Positions 57,291 to 64,000 of a DNA stretch of 64,000 bases are shown here, piece by piece. Source of the DNA: Guadua angustifolia (taxonomy: Eukaryota; Streptophyta; Magnoliopsida; Poales; Poaceae); NCBI GenBank assembly GCA_036346375.1, contig CM070515.1:12856423-12920422 (forward strand). Reading direction: 5' to 3'. Each line of letters begins with the position of its first letter. The first letter of the stretch is position 1. The translations under genes and the position numbers were made by a program. The notes under the pieces are model-generated. The model saw only the letters and a list, made by a program, of their open reading frames with translations, searched no databases and was not told the DNA's origin.

Positions 57291-58546
57291 TCTCACAGGA
57301 AATGCGCCTTTCGTTTTTGGCTTGCCCGGACTGAGGAGCTGGCGGCTGGGCCCTAGATGGCAGCGACTGGCACACTGGGCCCGCTCGTTAGAGGGACGGG
57401 AGCCCTTGGAGGCTGATGGGCCTGTCCCGCATGTCAGCGAGACGGCGTTCGCCCAGACGCTGATGGCAAGGGCCCACTTGGCAACGTCTCGGAGCAGAGG
57501 AGGGGCTCGTGGAGGCTCGCCGATGGTGAGGGACGCCGGAGGAGAGGAATCGGTGGCACTAATAGCTTCAGAAGACTATTGCGCACATAGGGGATGTCTT
57601 GATGGTGGTCGGCGTCAAGGGAAAGCGGCTCGCCACCGAAGCTTGCGGCGGCGCCCATGGCGGGTCGGCGGCGAAGTCAAAACAGTAGATTTCTTCACTC
57701 ATTAACACCAAGGTGAGCATTAGTGAGCTACTTGGGACTTAAGCTCCCACCGTGCGCATCAATGGCGGAAGGGATGAGCACGGTGTGACGGTTCTCTGGG
57801 GAAGATGAGTTCGAATTGGCGGTGGGGATAGGCTCTGGTGTACACAAGGAAGCTCATGCTCAGATGGTTTGGGTTGATTCGTAGTGTGGAGCTTCGCGGT
57901 GGAGTTTTTCCCTTTCGGTCGGAGAAGTCTGGAGGTTGCCGGAGAGGCTCAGGAAGTGGAGGTTGCTTGCACGGGAGAGGCTCAGGGGCGAGTAAAGGTG
58001 GCTTGTGTTGGTCTCTGGAGATTGGTCGCACTGGGTTTTATAGCTAAGCCGAGACGGTTCGTTGCAAGTGGGAAGAATGGAGAGGCGGTGAGATGGTTCT
58101 GGCGATGTTTGCCATTGCAGCACTTAGGTAGGGATTGGTAGGAGGGTATGACAAGTTGGCGCGGCGCACTCTGCCCAAATTGTGCCGTGGCAGGAAACTG
58201 GCGGTTGAGGCTTTGCCGTGGCAAGGATTCGGCAGAGCGGAGAAGGCGGTCAAGTCGAGAGATTCAAGCAGATTGGAGACGAGCACCGAGGCAAGAACGT
58301 GGCAGATCGGAGAAAAGACGCGGATGGTGTAACAAAGTGTTTTCGGGTTATGGAGAGATTGATTCTTGGCGCGGATGGTGTATACGACACAATACTAATG
58401 TTAAATCGGTCATATTTCATTTTAAGTTTGCGGCTACATTTAACATGATTTCTTATTCATTTTCATTAGCGGAGGATAGCTCTAAGAATGTTTTAAAGCT
58501 AGTTTCATAACATTTTACTTTTAGCGGAGTTGCTTGGCGCAGATGG
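57291..58546. other. GC-rich leader-like sequence with a copied-in 135-bp fragment
   Basis: 57300-58380 is GC-rich and resembles the untranslated leaders of grass Gypsy elements; open frames on both strands show no domain. 58389-58523 is a near copy of 55979-56121, flanked by repeats of TTGGCGCRGATGGTGTA. Confidence 0.4.
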
Positions 58547-60780
58547 TGTAACAGCCTGAAATTCAATAAAAGGAGAAATGGAAATATGAAATCTTTTGCA
58601 TGAGTTATTCTTGCATTTTTCCAATTTTTCTTGAATTTTCCTGATTTATTTGGTTTTTGTTTATAAAAGAAAATTCAAACTGAAATATGGTTAAATAACA
58701 AAATGAAAGGTGTAAAAATTTTATTATAAACTTAATCATGATATTTTTATCTTGAAACCCTGAAAACCTTATATACCTATACTAAAATATCAAAAATTGA
58801 AACATATATTAGTGAATTTTAGAAATTCGAAAAGCAGAAAACCAATAAAGTTGGAAATGCCAATGTCGAATTATTATAATTTATTTATTGAAGATAAAAA
58901 TATGAAATTTTACAAAAGCATTATTAACTCAAACCAATTTGAAAAACAAAATATCAAAAATAAATAAAATCATTTGGATACTTTAATAAATCGAAGCAGA
59001 ATAATTAAAAATTCAAAAATCACATTGTCAGAATTTTAATAAAATATATACAAAGATTATTTAATTGAAATTTTTACTGGCCATGTATCATTACCTTGCC
59101 GACATGGGTAAAATTTTCACAACTTCGAGTCGGTTTTCTACCGAAGCTTGCGGGTAAACCTGAATCGCCCGTAACCCTTCTCACCTCGATGGATGTCATG
59201 TGGGTTCAAACGGTTGTACAAGCCCAGCTCCCTCGCCGACTCTCTCTCTGCCGACTTCGCCCCACCGTCAGCCGTTCCGTTTTTCTTCGTTTTTCTTCTG
59301 CTTCGCGTCTCCATTTGCGCCGAGAGCGATCGAGCACTAAGCGACCGACCACCTTCGCGGTTCTACTCCTGCTAGCGCTGGCTCATTGGTGCATAACCAC
59401 TAGAGCAGCCATCAACCAAGAGCCACCCAGCTCTACACCTTTCGGCGCCGATCTTCTTCCTTTACTCTGCCTTCGTCCAAGCCTCGGAAGGCCGAAGGGA
59501 AGGATCTTGCGTGAAGCTCGTGTTTTGAATTAAGTCAATCCGCTTGAGCCGAGGCCTCCTTGTGATCGCAGAGTCCATCCCAAGCGTCGACTTTAGCTCT
59601 TTTTCTCGGTGGAACTCTGCGCTGATTCTTCTTCCGCCATTAGCGCCAGCGGTGAGAAGCTTCACCACTTACTCTTCTTTGTAATTGAATGCTAAAACGA
59701 AACCACTAAGTCGCCTAATGCTAAAATCGATGGAAATAGGATCTCGAAAACAATAGTTTAGTAGCTTCATTGCCGACCATGGTGTCCGCCGCCCACACGG
59801 TGATGCGCCAATCCCGATCATCACGGACAAATTAACCTCGCCAGGTGCGCATGAACCTCCGATACTCCCCTATGGAACCGATTCGCCTCTCCGGCCTCTC
59901 CTCGCCTGGCGGTTTACCCTCACCGCTGCCGCCATGCACGCATCAGGCGACCTAGCTCGATTGCTGTTAGCCATAATTAAACCTACACAGGTGCGCATTT
60001 AATGTCTTGATCCTCATGGTGGCGCCGGTTCGCCGCCATTTCGCCGATGAAATGTCATTGGTGAGCTAATTGAAGCAACTCTCTCGCATTCAGCCATTGC
60101 GTGGGGCCAAACAATCGACCACCCGGTATTAATTATCTGCGAATGGGCCTTACCTAATGATTGTTTCACCAAATAAGACCAAAACGAAAGCGTAAAGTTA
60201 AAGCAAAAGCGTATTTTCGCTTTTTGGAATATTTCTGAATTATTAGCAATTTAAGACCCAAAAATATTCAATAGCTCATAACTTTTGAATTAATAGTCCA
60301 ATTTGAGTGAAATAAATTTTTAAATTCGTATAAATTCCTGTAGATTCAGAATATGCAAAAATACTTAAGAATTCAACTCTGTTTAAAATTGAATATTAAT
60401 TTAAAGAAAGAGTTCAAATATGCTGTACATGGAATTTATGCAAATGAACTCAAAATTAGGTAAAACCAATTTTCCTAAAATCCTTATGATTTTAGGAACC
60501 TAAATATGTAAAATAATTAGGGTTCACTATAAGCAATATTCACATTATTGTATATAGTAAGAAAATAACCCAAAAATCTATTTAAGCAATTTTAGTTTAT
60601 GAATTTAAAATTATAAATAATAAAATGCATGAATATAGAATTCTGGAAGTGTAGAACACAGGAATAAAATTCATGAAACAAGTTTCATTAATACTTGAAT
60701 CAAAAGTGGTTAAGAAATAAGAAATGAATACATGTGTAAATAATTAAATAGTCCGAGCACATAATAACATAAATAATAAT
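58547..60780 (+). mobile_element. Gypsy-type LTR and leader remnant (plus strand)
   Basis: Starts TGTAACAGCCTGAAATTC, the family LTR start. It continues AT-rich to 59090, GC-rich leader-like to 60130, then AT-rich again. No gag-pol domain was found and the 3' boundary is unknown. Confidence 0.45.
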
Positions 60781-62640
60781 ATGATCAAACCATACCTGTT
60801 TTATGATATTGTTTTATTTGAACTTTTCTATCTGTTTTCTCTTGCCTTATTGGGATTTGTTATTTGCCATGTTATTATTGGACGACGTGTAGAACCTGAC
60901 GAGCCAGAATTAGTTGTCAACGATCAGACGTACGACTTTGACGACAGTCAACAAGGCAAGCACCCTCCTTTGACCATGTTGATCCCAGTTTTATAAATGT
61001 TTTCATTAAATGTTTTTATTACATGCGTATATTCATTAAACTCTACTACTTTGTGGGTACTGGTAGATATACCTGCTGTCTTATGAAATTCCCTTAGTAT
61101 TGACATGTGAACCTTGATAACCCTAGAATTATGGTTAGACAATATCTGATGTCAATTTGGGTATATGCGATGATAATTATGCTTAGCCATGCTTTAGACT
61201 TGGGATAAATCAGTTGGAAATTTTGATCAATGAAACTTGGAAATTTTGTGACATAATGATGGTCATTGGTATTTTGGTTAAAAATGAAAATAAAACTATG
61301 TTTTGATGCGGGCGATTATTGGCAATAGCCAAAGGTGCATGGACTTGCATGTAGTGTAGGGGGAGATTATTGCCCGTGTCAAATTAAGGACCGAACTCAG
61401 TGTTCGTTAAACCCAAGAAATACCGTACAACCACAAGTACTGGAGTGGGACAGTCTTAACCTATTAAGTTCCTTAAAATTAGCTTTGCACATTGGTAGGC
61501 TAGAGAATGGTATACGCCATATTATGGGAGAGGAGTGGGACACTCTGGAGTATCACTGATTGTCGTACTATGTACAAATATCTTCGCCTCAGAGGAGAAG
61601 TGGGACAACTTGGTACACCCTTTGTTTGTCGTACTAGTATAAATATCTTCGCCTGTAGGGGGGAAGTGGGACAATCTGATGTATCATCACTTGTCGTATT
61701 AGTACAAATATCTTCTACTGCCATAATATGGGTTCACCAGGCTGGTGTAAAGTTAGGATTAAGTAATGTAACGGTTATGTTATGATCTCCTTGCCGACAC
61801 ACCAAAGGAAGTGTGTTACTAGCCTGGCAAAAGAGGTTGATCATCTCTTGTGGGTAAAGCTGTACAACTCTGCAGAGTATAAAACTTTTCGAAAAGCCGT
61901 TCCCACGGTCATGGGAGTCTTGGTGCGCCAGCACTAGTTAGCTGTTTTTGTTTTTACAAAATGTGGTTTCTATCGTGTGTTGGTAGAAATTGGTTCATGG
62001 ATATGAACAGGATATACAGGTTCGTGATTTTATTTATTCATGCTTACATACTGTTATTTTCATATTAAATTGCTTTTACTTCAATTCCGTTTTGCAATTA
62101 CTACTCGTTTTACATTTCAAAGTTGGCTTTGTGCAAAATTAAAAGTAGAAGCCTTCCTTTGAATCAGCCTGCATGTATTATAGGATTTGAAAAAGGCGAG
62201 GCGTAAGTACTCAACTTGCCACTTGTTGATATTTTTAGGTGAAGAAACAGACTTTTCCGACAACACAAATGTTGGTGTCGGGGACTTTGACGGAGTTTTA
62301 CTAGGGTTTACCTTGTCGGTTGTCTGTGGGGATGGGTTAAAGGAGATACTTTGTATTTTACTTTTGGTATTATATAAGTACTATGGCTTCATTGTTGTAA
62401 TAAAAATAAGTGTGTGGTTGTGCCTATTGTGAGTGGTACCCATTATTGAGGACGCAAAAAGGAGGAAGAAGAAACGGAGAGGGAAACACGTTGGCTTGCC
62501 CTGTTGTGAGTGGCTGAGGACGCAAAGGGAGGAAGAAGAAAGGAGAACAGTCGGGCGCAGTGGATGGATGACAGGTGGCAAGTCTACGGTCAAGATTTAA
62601 ACAACACAAAAGGAAAAGGTGAGGTCGGCTTGATCTACTG
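60781..62640 (+). mobile_element. Retroelement leader family, third copy
   Basis: Carries the family series GGCAAGCACC, CCTAGAATTATGG, TTAGCCATGCTTTAGA, TAGTGTAGGG, TACAACCACAAGTACTGG, AATGTAACGGTTATGTTATGATC, GGTAAAGCTGTACA. These are also found at 28650-30758, 30759-32750 and 55300. 61561-61745 has a ~66-bp tandem repeat (TGTCGTACTA ... AAGTGGGACAA) of about 2.7 units. A short frame at 60781-60996 with a hydrophobic N-terminus is not supported as a gene. Confidence 0.5.
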
Positions 62641-63548
62641 ATTAAAGTTGCCAAACCGACTTAGAAATTTACAAAACTTTTTATAGAGGCTAGTCAGATG
62701 AATATAAGGGTTCAATAAAAGTTTCAGATAAAAAATCCTTGTATATATTTTATTAAAATTCTGACAATGTAATATTTGAATTTCTAACTATTCTGTTTTA
62801 TATTTAATTTAAGTCCAAAAAGTATTAATATTTTATAATAATTTTTGTGAACATCTTAAATAGTATTTTAAATATTTTGTAAAATTTTCAGAATTTTATA
62901 TTTATATTTAAATTGTAAATATTCTAACATTGCTATTTTCAATTTTATTTGCTTTCTGTTTTTGAATTTCTAAAAGCGTCAAATATAATTTTTTATTTCT
63001 GATATTTTTACCAGAGATAGATATGGGTCTTAGGTTGGCATGGTAAAAATATCATCTTGAGGACAGATCTGGAGATTACTACACAAATCTGACAAAGTTA
63101 AAATTAACTTTCTTATCTCAAGATTATCTCATGTTTTCTTTTTATTTTAATTGTTCAGATTATCTCAATCATCATGATTTGGTTCTGGAGATATCTGGAA
63201 TGCTCTGAATTTTTTTTTTTACTTTTACTTTCTTACTTTTACCATTTTACCATTTCATCGAATTTAACTTTTCTTTTAAATGCAAATGCTCAAACAAATC
63301 TAGTAATTCAGAAAATACAAATTCAAATCAATATCACATTTTAAACTCATTTTTGTATTTCATTTGTTTTGGAAATAACAATCTTAATTTAGAAATCTTT
63401 CTTTTCATTAAGATTGCAATAGAAGAAAATGAGGAAAGAATATTGTTTTAAATCAAAATCTTGATTTTAATTAGACTTTCAATTTATTCCTATTTTTAAA
63501 TATAAAATCTTCATTTTTCTTTATTTTTGAATTTAGAGGGCTGTTACA
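62641..63548 (-). repeat. AT-rich LTR-type sequence ending TGTAACAGCCC (minus strand)
   Basis: Read from 63548 leftward it begins TGTAACAGCCCTCTAAATTC and follows the same order of phrases as 36978-36000. This is the same LTR family in the same orientation. Confidence 0.5.
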
Positions 63549-64000
63549 TCGGGAGATGAGCCGTTTCGGATCGGGAAGGCGAGCATGGGGTTAAGGACGA
63601 TGCGCGGCGTGGAAGTCTCCAGAAGTCACGCGGAGGTCTTGGGAAGGGCGTGGCGTGGAAGGCTCCGGAAGACGATGGTGTGGAGGGCTTTGGAAGGGCG
63701 CATTCCATGAGGCGCACAGAGCCCTCGAATGGGGGCCGTGGGGCTCGACGCAAATGGCTCGCGAGGGGCACGCGGCGCGCAGGGAAGAAACGAACGGAGC
63801 TCCTAGAGCGAGCTGGTGAGCGCAGGATGAGCCATGCACGGGGAGCACGAACGAGCGGATCTGCACGGATGAAAAAACAAATGGTTCTTAGCTCTCGAGA
63901 CCTATACGCAATTTGAAAAAACAGGAGGGCCTTTTTGCAAAGGGCGTGATGTGGCTAGCTCTCCTTTTGGGAAGTCTTCTAACTTTAGGAAAGGTATGAT
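63549..64000. other. GC-rich sequence at the right window edge
   Basis: Leader-like GC-rich sequence with local repeats (GGAAGGCTCCGGAAG / GGAAGTCTCCAGAAG). No domain recognised. Confidence 0.3.

Noticed and set aside
57322..58510. Overlapping GC-rich frames on both strands
   Set aside because: Leader-like sequence of an LTR element with no domain; all frames open because of composition.
60781..60996. 71-codon frame with hydrophobic start
   Set aside because: It lies inside the repeated retroelement leader family; homologous positions elsewhere do not keep the frame.
1..64000. tRNA, rRNA, CRISPR, bacterial operon or organellar insert
   Set aside because: No A/B-box pair, rRNA signature, repeat-spacer array or bacterial gene order was seen by eye.

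Overview
This is a plant nuclear window, almost certainly from a grass. The evidence is an FLC-clade MADS-box gene with the intron pattern of the rice OsMADS51/OsMADS37 group, grass-type Tourist, Stowaway, hAT and CACTA elements, Helitrons ending in CTRR, Copia and Gypsy LTR elements, and spliceosomal introns throughout. I see no bacterial or organellar genes and cannot fix the genus. Most of the sequence is transposon-derived.

Layout. 1-7437: an old minus-strand Copia element whose leader was split by a second minus-strand Copia (2068-6986, LTRs about 341 and 345 bp). 8255-12139 and 24851-28641: two copies of one segment, each carrying promoter, exon 1 and exon 2 of a minus-strand MADS-box gene. 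The right copy continues through exons 3-6 at 19233-19987, giving a complete six-exon gene (19233-27063). The left copy has no later exons in the window and has a damaged exon 2 donor. Intron 2 of the complete gene holds a CACTA element, a hAT MITE, a foldback and a PIF/Harbinger MITE. 12430-16300 has one convincing plus-strand exon of an unrecognised gene. 16900-18200 and 47500-48900 are degenerate AT-rich tandem repeats, the second split by a solo LTR.

27881-32515 is a tandem duplication that contains inverted-repeat arms. One unit has a solo LTR and the other keeps the empty site. 33270-34284 and 37598-37993 are non-autonomous Helitrons. A third Helitron 3' end (53934) carries two exons of a cyclic-nucleotide-gated channel gene in its own orientation, which looks like gene capture. 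38694-47485 is a 4.2/4.6 kb tandem duplication containing a hAT element in both units and a Tourist MITE in only one, which lets the events be ordered. 54.8-64 kb is mostly AT-rich Gypsy-type LTR and leader sequence.

The functional content is small: one plausible MADS-box transcription factor gene (FLC clade, a group linked to flowering time in grasses), a truncated duplicate of it, one unidentified exon, and a captured channel-gene fragment. Exons were read by eye from splice sites and frame; nothing was checked against transcripts or databases.
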